Positions 31,560-40,172 of a DNA stretch of 64,000 bases are shown piece after piece. The position numbers and the translations under genes are program-made. The stretch comes from CAZZDK01 sp964652235. Its GTDB lineage: Bacteria; Pseudomonadota; Alphaproteobacteria; UBA9219. The stretch lies in assembly GCA_964652235.1 (NCBI GenBank), contig CAZZDK010000011.1, forward strand, positions 1 to 64,000, read 5' to 3'. Every line of letters begins with the position of its first letter. Position 1 is the stretch's first letter. A model generated the notes under the pieces. That model searched no databases. It worked only from the letters and a program-made list of their open reading frames with translations, and was not told the DNA's origin.

Positions 31560-31580
31560 TGTTGACATAGTGTTGACATG
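31560..31580. repeat. Paired TGTTGACAT(A/G) repeats near the right end
   Basis: TGTTGACATA at 31560-31569 and TGTTGACATG at 31571-31580, the same 10-mer and the same 11-bp period as the pair beside the integrase at the left end. About 60 bp from attR. Probable arm-type integrase sites. Confidence 0.55.
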
Positions 31581-31589
31581 GAAAAAGAG

Positions 31590-31627
31590 AAAGGGCTGCA
31601 AGATTTTTTTATCTCTTGCAGCCCTTT
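31590..31627 (-). terminator. Terminator after tRNA-Lys supplied by the satellite
   Basis: A 14-bp perfect inverted repeat (AAAGGGCTGCAAGA / TCTTGCAGCCCTTT) with a T/A-rich loop; on the minus strand it is followed by CTCTTTTTC. It replaces the resident tRNA-Lys terminator now stranded beyond attL. Confidence 0.7.
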
Positions 31628-31641
31628 GTTTTCTCTTAGAA

Positions 31642-31689
31642 AAGTGGTGACCCCGGCGGGACTTGAACCCGCGGCCCTCTGATTAAAAG
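31642..31689. repeat. attR core of the satellite
   Basis: 48 bp identical to the attL core at 12422-12469. It supplies the 3' half of the intact tRNA-Lys, so insertion keeps the tRNA functional. Confidence 0.9.
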
Positions 31690-31720
31690 TCAGATGCTCT
31701 ACCGACTGAGCTACGAGGTC
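31645..31720 (-). tRNA. tRNA-Lys (anticodon TTT)
   Basis: 76 bases with an encoded CCA. The acceptor stem is GACCTCG/CGGGGTC (one G-T pair), the D arm is GCTC ... GAGC, the anticodon stem is TCTGA/TCAGA around CTTTTAA, and the T arm is GCGGG TTCAAGT CCCGC. It is the integration target of the satellite, whose att core replaces its 3' half. Confidence 0.96.
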
Positions 31721-31825
31721 GCTTTTCGTGAAGGCTGGAAACTAGGAAGAACATACCGGAAAATCAATGAAAATTTGGTTTCAGGCCCCTTTTCCTCCGT
31801 TTTTCATGAGACCGGGGCCGCAAAA

Positions 31826-33049
31826 TCAGTTAACAGGCGCGATTCCCGGCGGCGCCTCAGCCCAGGGGTCCTTTCCCCGCCCCAATTCTCGGCCTGTCTC
31901 AAAAAGGGCCTTCATATAACAAGGATCGAACATTTCTTTTGAAGAGGCGTTAAAGCTCGCCGGGATGTTCGTTTCGTGGTAATGCGCGCCGTCGCGCTGC
32001 GCCGTCAGATAAAGGCGGTACAGATCGCCTACACCGTTGTTTTTGATCAGGCTGTCCACGGACCGCTTGCTGATGGAAAAAAGGCCCGGTTGCGGCAACC
32101 CTTCGTATTCCGGTTTCACTTTGGCGTTACGGATGATGTAAAGATTGCGCTCAACGCCGCTTTTTCTGAAGGCCGCCACGGCGCCGCGCGGCATTTGAAT
32201 CGGGTAGAGAAAAACCTGCGAGGTCACGCCGCCGTCCACGTGAATCTCGCTATAGGTTTTTCCGCCGGCCGCCACCTTGATGAAGACCGGCTCGAAAACG
32301 CCCGGAATAGCCGCCGAGGCCTGGATAATCTTGTGAAACAATTCGGCGCGATCCGGATGGCCGCTGGCTGCGATGGCTCCCATGTTCCAGATGACGCCTC
32401 GCTGCGCCTCTAGGTTCGTCGTTCCGATGAACAGGCGGCGGCCCTTGCGATGTTCGGCGGCGATTTCGTCGAGTATTTCCTCCGAATAGGTTTGGCGGAT
32501 TCGCTCCACGAACGGCGAGACGTCGGTCAAGGCAAGCCGTCCGCCCGTCAGTCCGGAAAGAAAAGTCCACAGATCGGCCAAAACGATGTTGTCGGTTTTC
32601 GTTTCCGTAAACAGCGCCTCGAGTTTACGGTCGTAGGTTTCGCCGAGGAAAGCAAGCGGTGCGATTAGCGCCCCCGTGCTGACGCCCGTGACCAGATCGA
32701 ACTGCGGCCTTTCCCCCGAATCCGACCAGCCGCTTAGAAAACCCGCGCCGAACGCGCCGTCGTTGCCGCCGCCGGAAAGGGCGAGAAAGTGGACGGCCGA
32801 ACAGGAAGCGTTTTTCCCGCACCGTCCGGCGCGAAGCTTGCGAAAATCTTCCATGCTTTGCGCGACCAGATGCTCGGCGCCGTGCGGCATTTCATCGGCC
32901 CAGAAACGAATGGTGGGCGGAAAATCCGGCACGCGCGCCGCGGCGGACTCTTCCGCCGGAACGGGCGTGTGGAGCGGAAGAGACGCGCAGGCCGAAAGAA
33001 GGAAGGCTAGAAGGAAAAGGGCCGCTTTGGAGAAAAAGGCGGGGGGCAC
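31826..33049 (-). CDS. Patatin-like phospholipase lipoprotein
   Basis: 407 residues using a GTG at 33049 that has AGGGA 8 bases upstream, just after the coaD stop; an ATG at 33091 would overlap coaD and has no ribosome binding site. A lipobox (LLSACAS) follows a hydrophobic segment, so it is a lipoprotein. The patatin motifs are intact: oxyanion loop SGGGNDGAFGAG, nucleophile elbow GVSTG and the DGG of the Ser-Asp dyad (HVDGGV). It should hydrolyse phospholipid or lipid acyl esters. It is downstream of coaD in a gyrA-coaD operon. Confidence 0.88.
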   Translation of the reverse strand: MPPAFFSKAALFLLAFLLSACASLPLHTPVPAEESAAARVPDFPPTIRFWADEMPHGAEHLVAQSMEDFRKLRAGRCGKNASCSAVHFLALSGGGNDGAFGAGFLSGWSDSGERPQFDLVTGVSTGALIAPLAFLGETYDRKLEALFTETKTDNIVLADLWTFLSGLTGGRLALTDVSPFVERIRQTYSEEILDEIAAEHRKGRRLFIGTTNLEAQRGVIWNMGAIAASGHPDRAELFHKIIQASAAIPGVFEPVFIKVAAGGKTYSEIHVDGGVTSQVFLYPIQMPRGAVAAFRKSGVERNLYIIRNAKVKPEYEGLPQPGLFSISKRSVDSLIKNNGVGDLYRLYLTAQRDGAHYHETNIPASFNASSKEMFDPCYMKALFETGRELGRGKDPWAEAPPGIAPVN

Positions 33050-33053
33050 CGGA

Positions 33054-33596
33054 TCAATCCCTGACTTCCGTGACGACTTTCTTGCGCCCATTTTCGGTGC
33101 CGAAGCGCTTTTGGAGGGCCTGGAAAATCTGCGGGCTGACGAACGAGCTGACGTCGCCGCCGAGAACGGCGATTTCCTTCACAAAGCGCGAAGAAATAAA
33201 CTGATGCCGATCCGAGGCCATGAGAAAGATCGTCTCAATCTCTTTGCACATGCGGTGGTTCATCCCGGCCATCTGGAACTCGTACTCGAAATCGGAAACG
33301 GCGCGCAGGCCCCGGATGACGAGCTCGGCCCCTATTTCCTTGGCGTAGTGCATAAGAAGGGTTTCGAACGGACGCACCTCGATGTTCGCCCCTTTTTCGA
33401 TCAGGGGCTGAATCTCGGTTTCAACGAACTTGACGCGCGTTTTGGTGTCGAAAAGGGGGCCTTTGCCGCTGTTCTTGGCGACGCCGATGATGAGCTTGTC
33501 GACGAGCTTGGAGGCGCGGCAGATGATCTCGAAATGGCCGAGCGTAATCGGGTCGAAAGTGCCGGGGTAAAGGCCGACACGCGGTTTTCCTATCAT
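33054..33596 (-). CDS. coaD: Phosphopantetheine adenylyltransferase
   Basis: 180 residues. The nucleotidyltransferase motif is PGTFDPITLGH (T/HxGH type), followed by VIRGLRAVSDFEYEFQMAGMN and the C-terminal FISSRFVKEIAVLGGDVSSFV, all typical of CoaD. It transfers AMP from ATP to 4'-phosphopantetheine in coenzyme A synthesis. Length is a little above the usual 160-170. It lies 62 bases downstream of gyrA, a common alphaproteobacterial order. Confidence 0.95.
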   Translation of the reverse strand: MIGKPRVGLYPGTFDPITLGHFEIICRASKLVDKLIIGVAKNSGKGPLFDTKTRVKFVETEIQPLIEKGANIEVRPFETLLMHYAKEIGAELVIRGLRAVSDFEYEFQMAGMNHRMCKEIETIFLMASDRHQFISSRFVKEIAVLGGDVSSFVSPQIFQALQKRFGTENGRKKVVTEVRD

Positions 33597-33658
33597 TTAT
33601 TATAAACCCTGATTCGTGGCGCTTGAGTTCGTTTTAAGAAAAGCCCCTTAAAGAAGGC

Positions 33659-36365
33659 TTAATCCGCGCCTTCCTCGCCTTCCTGGTCCTCGAGGACGGC
33701 GACGGACACGACTTTTTCATCCTCCGCTATGCGGAAAAGAGTGACCCCCTGCGTTCGGCGCCCGGCGACGCGCACGTCCGAGGCCGGCATACGGATAATC
33801 TGTCCGCCATCCGTCACCAGCATGACGTCCTGGCCGTCCTTGACCGGGAAGGTGGCCACGATCAGGCCGTTACGGTCGGACATATCCATGTTCCATATGC
33901 CCTGTCCGCCGCGTCCTGCGATCCTGTATTCGTAGGAAGAGGTGCGCTTGCCGTAGCCGCGCTCCGAGACCGTGAGCAGATATTCCTCTTGCGCGGCCAG
34001 TTGCGCGAAGCGCTCAGGCGAAAGCACGAGGTCGGTGGAAACATCCTCTTCGTCGCCGTTTCCGTTTTCTCCCGTTTCCTCGCCATTGCCGGAAAGAGCG
34101 CGTTTTTGCTTGAGATAGGCCCCGCGTTCTTCCGGCGAAGCCTCGACATGGGCGAGGACGGACATCGAGATAACCTCGTCGCCTTTCGCGAGCTTGATGC
34201 CTCGAACGCCCGTCGAAGTCCGCCCCGCGAAGACGCGCACGTCGCTCGCGGCGAAGCGGATCGCCTTGCCCTGCCGCGTCGCGAGAAGGAGGTCGTCTTC
34301 GGCCAGGCAGGTGTGAACGGCGATCAATTTGTCGCCTTCCTCAAGCTTCATGGCGATCAGGCCGCCCGCGCGGATATTCGAAAAATCCGAAAGCTTGTTG
34401 CGCCGGACCGTTCCCGCCGACGTCGCGAAAACGACGTTCAGGCTTTCCCACGCGCCCTCGTCTTCGGGCAGGTGCAGGGTCGTCGTTATGGTTTCGCCTT
34501 GCTCAAGCGGCAAAAGATTGACAAGCGCCTTGCCCCGCGCCTGCGGCGTGCCGAGCGGCAGCTTGTACACCTTGAGTTTGTACACCATGCCGAGAGAGGA
34601 AAAGAACAGCATGGGCGTGTGGGTCGAGGCCACGAAAATGTCGGAAACGAAATCCTCGTCCTTCGTCACCATGCCGGTGCGGCCTTTGCCGCCCCGTTTT
34701 TGCGCGCGGTAGGTCGAAAGCGGCACGCGCTTGACGTAGCCCGCGTGGCTGACGGTGACGACCATGTCTTCGCGCTGGATGAGATCTTCGATGTCGGTCT
34801 CGAATTCCTGGGCCTCGATGGTCGTTTTTCGCGGCGCGGCGAAGCGAGCTTGAATATCCGCGATCTCTTCCTTCATGATGGACAGAACGCGCGAGCGGTT
34901 GGCCAGAATGTCGAGATAATCCTTGATCTGGTCCGTCACGGCGCGAAGGTCGTCGCCGATCTTGTCGCGCTCCAGGCCCGTCAGGCGGTGCAGCTTCAAA
35001 TCCAAAATGGCTTTGGCCTGCGCCTCGCTCATGCGGTAGGTCTTGTCCTCGCGCAGGCCGTCCTCGTCCACAAGCGCGATCAGCGGCGCGATATCGGCGG
35101 CGGGCCAGGCGCGAGCCATCAATTGTTCCTTGGCGATCGCGGGATCCGGCGCTTTGCGGATAAGGGCGATCACTTCGTCGATATTGGCGACCGCGACGGC
35201 CAGGCCCAGCAAAATATGGGCGCGGGCGCGGGCTTGTTCCAGCTCGTAAGTCGTGCGGCGCGTGATGACTTCCTCGCGGAAGGCGAGAAAAGCCTCAAGA
35301 ACCTGGCGCAGGCCCATCAATTCGGGACGCCCGCCCTTCAGCGCCAGCATATTCACGCCGAAGCTGCTTTGCAAAGGCGTGTGCTTGAAAAGCTGGTTAA
35401 GAACGACGTCGGCCATCGCGTCGCGCTTGATTTCGATGACGATACGCACGCCGTCGCGGTCGGACTCGTCGCGCAGATCCGCGATGCCCTCAATGGTTTT
35501 GTCGTGCACGCATTCGGCAATGATCTCGATCAGGCGTTTTTTGTTCTGTTGATACGGAATCTCGGTGACGACAATCGCCTGGCGGTCTTTGCGAATCTCC
35601 TCGATGGTCGTGCGGGCGCGCAGGACAATGCTGCCCCGACCCGTATGGGCGGCGGCGCGGCAGCCCGCCTGGCCGAGAATAAGGCCGCCGGTCGGAAAAT
35701 CCGGGCCCGGGACGATCTCAAGAAGTTCTTCGGTCGTCATGTCCGGCTTTTCGATCATCGCGATGCAAGCTTGGCAGATTTCGCCAAGATTGTGCGGCGG
35801 GATGTTCGTCGCCATGCCTACCGCGATGCCGTTCGCGCCGTTGACGAGCAGATTCGGGAAACGCGCGGGCAGAACGACCGGCTCGACCGTAATCTCATCG
35901 TAGTTCGGCTGAAAAGCGACGGTATCTTTGCCGATGTCTTCCAAAAGCGTTTCGGCGGCCTTGGCCAGCCGCGCTTCGGTATAACGCATGGCGGCGGCCG
36001 GATCGCCGTCCATCGAGCCGAAATTGCCCTGCCCGTCCACGAGCGGCAGCAGCATGGAAAAATCCTGCGCCATGCGGACCATGGCGTCGTAAATCGCCGC
36101 GTCGCCGTGCGGGTGGTATTGCCCCATCACGTCGCCGACGATGCGCGCGGATTTCTTATAGGGCTTGGAGCTGTCGTAGCCGCCCTCTTTCATCGCGTAG
36201 AGGATGCGGCGATGGACGGGCTTCAGGCCGTCGCGCACGTCGGGCAGCGCGCGGCTGACGATNNNNNNNNNNNNNNNAATCGAGGTAGGACTGACGCATT
36301 TCGTCTTCGATGGAAATCGGCGAAATGTCGGAAGGGAGGGGGGCTGGGGAATCGGAACCGGTCAC
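33659..36365 (-). CDS. gyrA: DNA gyrase subunit A (interrupted by an assembly gap)
   Basis: About 900 residues starting at a GTG (36365) with MTGSDSPAPLPSDISPISIEDEMRQSYLD. The N run at 36263-36277 falls in the invariant SYLDYAMSVIV(S/G)RALPD stretch and the frame differs on its two sides. Downstream the breakage-reunion domain with the catalytic Tyr region (RYTEARL) and the C-terminal pinwheel with the gyrase box-like motif AQKRGGKGRTG are continuous. GyrA cuts and rejoins DNA to introduce negative supercoils. The frame break is an assembly artefact, not a mutation. Confidence 0.95.
36263..36277. other. 15-N assembly gap in gyrA
   Basis: Exactly 15 N. The flanking codons end SYLD plus one base (T) and resume with ATC GTC (IVSRALPDV). 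The universally conserved YAMSV needs 14 bases here, which also restores the frame, so the N run is probably one base too long. Confidence 0.85.
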
Positions 36366-36488
36366 GGGAAAGCCTGTTTTTTCAAGGAGAAATTTGTTTC
36401 AAAGGAGTAGCATTTTGGCGTCGTCGCGCCAAACAAAAAAAGCAAAAAAAGGCCTTTTCTTTGAGGGAGTTAAGGAAAAAGGGACGGG

Positions 36489-37040
36489 CTATTCCTCAAA
36501 GTCCGGCAAAGGCGGCGGCTGGTCCACTTTGTAGCGCTGCGCGAAGCTTGAGGCCAGCTTGGCCAAAGCGTCGTAAACGGCCCGCGCGTGCATGGTTTGC
36601 GCGCTGCTGACCAGCAGGCCCCCCCGCCAATAAACCACGGAAACGTTGCGCGCGATGTCAAGCGGCGGCACCGCGACGGCTTCCCGCGTTTCGGCCATAA
36701 GGGAAATCCAGGAAACGCAGTCGAGGCCCTGATGCTGCAACGTCGCTATTTCGGGCAAAAGCTCCACGCGGGCGACCGGTTCTTTGTGCGTGGGGGCCTT
36801 CATGAGCGGGTAGGCCGGGACCTGGTCCTCCCGGAGCCTTTTAACGACTTCGTTCGCGGCCTCGCTGCCGGAAAGGCCGCAGGAATCGCTGGCCGGGCCG
36901 TTGCCCAGATGCGCCTGGCGGACCAGAACCTCCTGAATGCCTAAAAGAGCGGGCGCCGACCCGGCGGCGCGGGCTTCCTGGGAAAGGAAAAGGCCCAGCG
37001 CGGCGCAGAGAAAAAAGGCCGCTTTATTCGCGTTCATCAC
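36489..37040 (-). CDS. Exported hypothetical protein
   Basis: 183 residues with a signal peptide (FFLCAALGLFLSQEARAAG). The start overlaps the dksA stop, so it is likely translated from the dksA transcript; the second codon is also ATG. The mature part is alpha/beta (LGIQEVLVRQAHLG; VSVVYWRGGLLVSSAQTMHARAVYDALAKLASSFA) with two Cys and no enzyme motif. Its end lies 124 bases before the gyrA start. Confidence 0.65.
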   Translation of the reverse strand: MMNANKAAFFLCAALGLFLSQEARAAGSAPALLGIQEVLVRQAHLGNGPASDSCGLSGSEAANEVVKRLREDQVPAYPLMKAPTHKEPVARVELLPEIATLQHQGLDCVSWISLMAETREAVAVPPLDIARNVSVVYWRGGLLVSSAQTMHARAVYDALAKLASSFAQRYKVDQPPPLPDFEE

Positions 37041-37446
37041 GATGCGTGCGCTCCATGCGTTCGTGGCGCTCTTGGGCTTCGACGGTCAACGTGGCCACAG
37101 GCCGCGCTTCGAGCCTTTTGACGCCGATGGGATCCCCCGTTTCTTCGCAATAGCCGTATTCGCCGGAACGAATGCGCTCCAGCGCTTCGTCGATCTTGCT
37201 GATAAGCTTGCGCTGGCGGTCGCGGGCGCGAAGTTCCAGCGCGACTTCCGTTTCGACCGAGGCGCGATCCGTGATGTCCGGCTCGCGCAGCCCGCCTTCG
37301 TCCTGAAGTTCCTGCAAGGTGTTGTCCGCGTCCCTGATGATTTCCTCTTTCCAGGCGATAAGCTTCCGCCGGAAATATTCCAGCATGACAGGATTCATGT
37401 AGGGTTCTTTTTCGGTCGGCTTATAGTTGGCGGGCACGGTGACCAT
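37024..37446 (-). CDS. dksA: RNA polymerase-binding factor DksA
   Basis: 140 residues from the ATG at 37446 with AAGGAG 8 bases upstream; the frame is open earlier but overlaps fliX. The coiled-coil tip and globular part are present (LQELQDEGGLREPDITDRASVETEVALELRARDRQRKLI). The zinc-finger region reads YGYCEETGDPIGVKRLEARPVATLTVEAQERHE, with one Cys in place of the four of E. coli, the CxxT form usual in alphaproteobacteria. DksA works with ppGpp in the secondary channel of RNA polymerase. It follows fliX. Confidence 0.92.
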   Translation of the reverse strand: MVTVPANYKPTEKEPYMNPVMLEYFRRKLIAWKEEIIRDADNTLQELQDEGGLREPDITDRASVETEVALELRARDRQRKLISKIDEALERIRSGEYGYCEETGDPIGVKRLEARPVATLTVEAQERHERMERTHRDERE

Positions 37447-37486
37447 ACGCAAAAACTCCTTAAGGGCGATTCGAAAAACAGGCGCT

Positions 37487-37909
37487 TCAAGCGCGCGTGA
37501 ATTTGGCCAATTCCACCTGCGCGCGCAAGTCGATTTCGTCAAGAATTTCGGTTAATTTCGGGTCCGAAAGGGTCGGCCTCCTCACGCGAACGGCTTCGGC
37601 CAGGCGAAGAAGCTTCGCCTTGGAAAGCGCCCCGCCCAGAATATCCAGGCGCAGATCGTCAAGTCGGTCCAAAAGGTCCTCGGCGCGCAGCTTTCCGCGC
37701 GCGGCGCGAGCCAGGGCGTCATCGACCTCCTGAATGTTCAAAACGCCGGAAACCGAGCCGAGCGCGCTTGTTTCCAGAAGGGGGTCGGCTTCCTCGGCCT
37801 CGGAGAGGTGTTTGGAAAAGCTGGCTTTGTCCGCGCGCGAGGCATTGGTCGCGCGCTTGACGGGCGCGGTGACGGATAACGAACTTGGCCCTTCGATTCG
37901 ACTGATCAT
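37487..37909 (-). CDS. fliX: Flagellar assembly regulator FliX
   Basis: 140 residues. It matches the class II flagellar assembly regulator FliX: MISRIEG start, a disordered middle (residues 15-50), then VSGVLNIQEVDDALARAARGKLRAEDLLDRLDDLRLDILGG and EILDEIDLRAQVELAKFTRA. In Caulobacter FliX couples basal-body assembly to FlbD-dependent, sigma-54 transcription and is divergent from flgI, exactly the arrangement here. dksA follows in the same direction. Confidence 0.9.
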   Translation of the reverse strand: MISRIEGPSSLSVTAPVKRATNASRADKASFSKHLSEAEEADPLLETSALGSVSGVLNIQEVDDALARAARGKLRAEDLLDRLDDLRLDILGGALSKAKLLRLAEAVRVRRPTLSDPKLTEILDEIDLRAQVELAKFTRA

Positions 37910-38122
37910 GTCCGCATCTTAACCTTATCGGCGCTTGGGATCACCCTTAAAGTGGCGATCACCCCTCTTTTACGCAAGAGGGACAAGAGCGGGCAAAAGC
38001 TGCCGATCAGGGACGAGAAAAACAAGACGTACGGCTGAAAGGCCGAGACGAACAGAGCGGGTCGGCTTTTCTATTCATTATAAATCAAATGGATAGGGGC
38101 GCCCCCTTCTTGCAGGCCCGTC

Positions 38123-38137
38123 TGGCACAGGGTTTGC
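38123..38137 (+). promoter_or_regulatory. Sigma-54-type promoter of the flgI operon
   Basis: TGGCAC-N5-TTGC with the GG and GC pairs 10 bases apart, as sigma-54 requires, placed 31 bases before the flgI ATG. In Caulobacter-type hierarchies such promoters are activated by FlbD. FliX, which controls FlbD, is encoded next door. Confidence 0.75.
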
Positions 38138-38168
38138 GAGAGAAAGGCCGGAAGGATCAGGAGTTTCC

Positions 38169-39350
38169 ATGACCGGCTTTGTTGATACGCCTCTCTTTTC
38201 TTTCTCTCTCCCCTCTTCGGGCTGGATCCGCCGCGCCGTCCGGAGACGCTTTCTTGCGGCGTCGATCCTGGCGCTTCTGATCCTTCCCTCTTTTCCCGCC
38301 CAGGCGACCTCGCGGCTTAAGGACGTCGTTGATTTCGAAGGCGTGCGTGACAATATGCTGATCGGCTACGGGCTGGTCGTCGGCTTGAACGGCACGGGCG
38401 ACGGCCTGTCCAACTCGCCTTTCACCGGCGCCAGCCTGGTCGGTATGCTGGAGCGCCTTGGCGTCAACACCCGCGGCACGAGCATGAAGACCAAGAACGT
38501 CGCCGCCGTCATGGTAACGGCGACGTTGCCGCCCTTTACGGCGCAGGGCGGGCGGGTGGATGTGGCGGTCTCGACGCTCGGCGACGCGAAAAGCCTGACG
38601 GGCGGGACTCTCCTCGTCACGCCGCTTCTGGGCGCGGACGGCGAGGTTTATGCCGTCGCGCAGGGGCCCGTCGCCGTGGGCGGTTTTAACGCTTCGGGCG
38701 ACAGCGCTTCCGTCACCAAGGGCGTGCCCACGGCGGGCCGCATTTCCAACGGCGCGATCATCGAGCGCGAGATACCGTTCCGCCTGGCGGATCTCGGTTC
38801 CTTGCGCCTGGGGCTTCGCAACCCGGATTTCACGACGGCCAAACGCATCGCCGATGCCATCAACCAGGATTTGCGCACGCAAGCCGCCGTCGCGGTGGAC
38901 CCGGCGACGGTGCGCGTTCTTGTTCCCGACGCCCGCCGTCACGACATCGTGGGCCTGATGACGCAGATCGAACAGATTCGCGTTCAACCCGATCAGGTCG
39001 CGCGCGTCGTGGTGGACGAGCAATCGGGAATCATCGTCATGGGCGAAAACGTCCGGATCAATACGGTCGCCATTGCGCAGGGGAATCTGACCATTCGGAT
39101 CACCGAAACGCCCCAGGTCTCGCAGCCCGCGCCTCTTTCGGAAGGGGGGACGACAACCACGGTGCCGCGCACCGACATCGAAGTGGACGAAGGCGACGGC
39201 AAGAAACTTGGACTTCTTAAAGAGGGCGTGAGCCTTCAGGAATTGGTGCAGGGGCTCAACGCGCTCGGCATCGGGCCGCGCGACATGATTACGATTTTGC
39301 AGTCCATCAAGGCGGCGGGCGCTTTGCAGGCCGAGCTTGACGTGATTTGA
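38169..39350 (+). CDS. flgI: Flagellar P-ring protein FlgI
   Basis: 393 residues with a signal peptide (FLAASILALLILPSFPAQATS). The mature start SRLKDVVDFEGVRDNMLIGYGLVVGLNGTGD and the later motifs NPDFTTAKRIADAIN and SLQELVQGLNALGIGPRDMITILQSIKAAGALQAEL are FlgI hallmarks. It forms the periplasmic P ring around the rod. CAGGAG precedes the start. It is the first gene of flgI-flgJ-flgN-fliK-flgD behind a sigma-54-type promoter. Confidence 0.97.
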   Translation: MTGFVDTPLFSFSLPSSGWIRRAVRRRFLAASILALLILPSFPAQATSRLKDVVDFEGVRDNMLIGYGLVVGLNGTGDGLSNSPFTGASLVGMLERLGVNTRGTSMKTKNVAAVMVTATLPPFTAQGGRVDVAVSTLGDAKSLTGGTLLVTPLLGADGEVYAVAQGPVAVGGFNASGDSASVTKGVPTAGRISNGAIIEREIPFRLADLGSLRLGLRNPDFTTAKRIADAINQDLRTQAAVAVDPATVRVLVPDARRHDIVGLMTQIEQIRVQPDQVARVVVDEQSGIIVMGENVRINTVAIAQGNLTIRITETPQVSQPAPLSEGGTTTTVPRTDIEVDEGDGKKLGLLKEGVSLQELVQGLNALGIGPRDMITILQSIKAAGALQAELDVI

Positions 39351-39361
39351 GGAGGGGGAGG

Positions 39362-39676
39362 ATGGAGGTCGGCGCCGTTCAGGCAAACGCGGTTCTGCCG
39401 GAAGCTTCGCTTAAAAAGCTGGAGGCGGCCTCGCGCGAGTTCGAAGCCGTCTTCATGGCGCAAATGCTCAAACCCATGTGGGAAGGCGTCGAAACCGATC
39501 CGGAGTTCGGCGGCGGCACGGGCGAAGACGTCATGCGGGATATGCTGGTCCAGGAATACGGCAAGGCCATGGCGCAGGCGGGCGATTTCGGTCTGTCCAG
39601 CGCCGTGATGGCCGAAATGATCAGGATTCAAAGCCAAAGCCAGAAAGCGGCTTTGCAAGGAGGAGCCCATGGGTAA
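39362..39676 (+). CDS. flgJ: FlgJ-type rod-binding protein
   Basis: 104 residues from the ATG at 39362 (GGAGGGGGAGG upstream). It contains only the rod-binding domain: KLEAASREFEAVFMAQMLKPMWEGVE, then FGGGTGEDVMRDMLVQEYGKAMAQAGDFGLSSAVMAEMIR. The muramidase domain of enterobacterial FlgJ is absent, as is usual in alphaproteobacteria, where the separate hydrolase is recruited. It follows flgI by 11 bases and overlaps flgN by 8. Confidence 0.92.
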   Translation: MEVGAVQANAVLPEASLKKLEAASREFEAVFMAQMLKPMWEGVETDPEFGGGTGEDVMRDMLVQEYGKAMAQAGDFGLSSAVMAEMIRIQSQSQKAALQGGAHG

Positions 39677-40148
39677 AGAACCGGTTGAAGAAAAAGCCGT
39701 TAAGACGGACCCTTTCAAACTGGCGGCTTCCGTCGAGGAAACGATGCGTTCCTTGACCGCGCTTATGGAAAAGGAGCTGGCCTTTCTCGACAAACAGGAC
39801 ATGGCGGGCCTGTCTTCCCTGCGCGAAGAGAAGGCGAAGCTTTTGCGCGCCTATCAGGAACATATTCTGACGCTCAGGCAGACGCCGTCCTTGCTTAAGG
39901 GGGCGGACGAAGCCGCGCGCGGACGGCTGCGCGAGATCGGTGAAAAATTGGCCGAAGTCGGTCAGCGCAACGCCGCCGTTTTGAAAGCCGCCATCGCCGG
40001 GACGCAGAACTTCCTGCAGACCGTTATCGAGGCCGCGCGCGAAGGCGTGAAGGTCGTCGATAGTTACGCGGATACGCGCAAAAAAGGCGGCGCGAAGAAA
40101 GCCTATAGCCCCACTTGTTCGCCCATCGCCGTTGATCGCACGGCCTGA
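39669..40148 (+). CDS. flgN: FlgN-like flagellar chaperone
   Basis: 159 residues, almost wholly helical (VEETMRSLTALMEKELAFLDKQDMAGLSSLREEKAKLLRAYQEHI), as in FlgN, the cytoplasmic chaperone for FlgK and FlgL. FlgN sequences are weakly conserved; assignment rests on the helical pattern, the C-terminal SYADTRKKGG in place of YGxxG, and the position after flgJ. flgK and flgL lie 22 kb away on the other strand. Confidence 0.7.
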   Translation: MGKEPVEEKAVKTDPFKLAASVEETMRSLTALMEKELAFLDKQDMAGLSSLREEKAKLLRAYQEHILTLRQTPSLLKGADEAARGRLREIGEKLAEVGQRNAAVLKAAIAGTQNFLQTVIEAAREGVKVVDSYADTRKKGGAKKAYSPTCSPIAVDRTA

Positions 40149-40172
40149 GAACGAAAGAAAAAGGAGATTCCC

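Larger units (their letters stand above)
12422..31689. mobile_element. 19.3-kb capsid-forming satellite-like element in tRNA-Lys
   Basis: Bounded by 48-bp att cores in tRNA-Lys(TTT). Order: integrase, unknown, two AlpA-like HTH genes, toprim/SF3 primase-helicase, non-coding block, small and large terminase, portal, protease-capsid fusion, gpW-like connector, cement protein, then about 7.4 kb of cargo. There are no tail tube, tape measure, baseplate, holin, endolysin or CI/Cro-type lysis-lysogeny switch genes. Capsid-forming phage-inducible islands have this plan: they make their own heads and borrow tails from a helper phage. Paired integrase-arm-like repeats lie near both ends. A tail-less decayed prophage is the alternative, but all visible head genes look intact. 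Confidence 0.8.

Noticed and set aside
33659..36365. A real frameshift or pseudogene in gyrA
   Set aside because: The frame change coincides exactly with an N run in an invariant motif, so an assembly gap explains it.
33989..36610. 873-residue plus-strand ORF opposite gyrA
   Set aside because: Runs antisense through gyrA and across the N gap; composition is Arg/Ala/His-rich without domains. It is the mirror of gyrA codon bias.
37024..37446. Loss of DksA function because three zinc cysteines are missing
   Set aside because: The CxxT form is normal for alphaproteobacterial DksA, so it is not a sign of decay.
38157..39386. 409-residue minus-strand ORF opposite flgI
   Set aside because: flgI is unambiguous; the antisense frame is rich in Arg, His and Asp with no motif.
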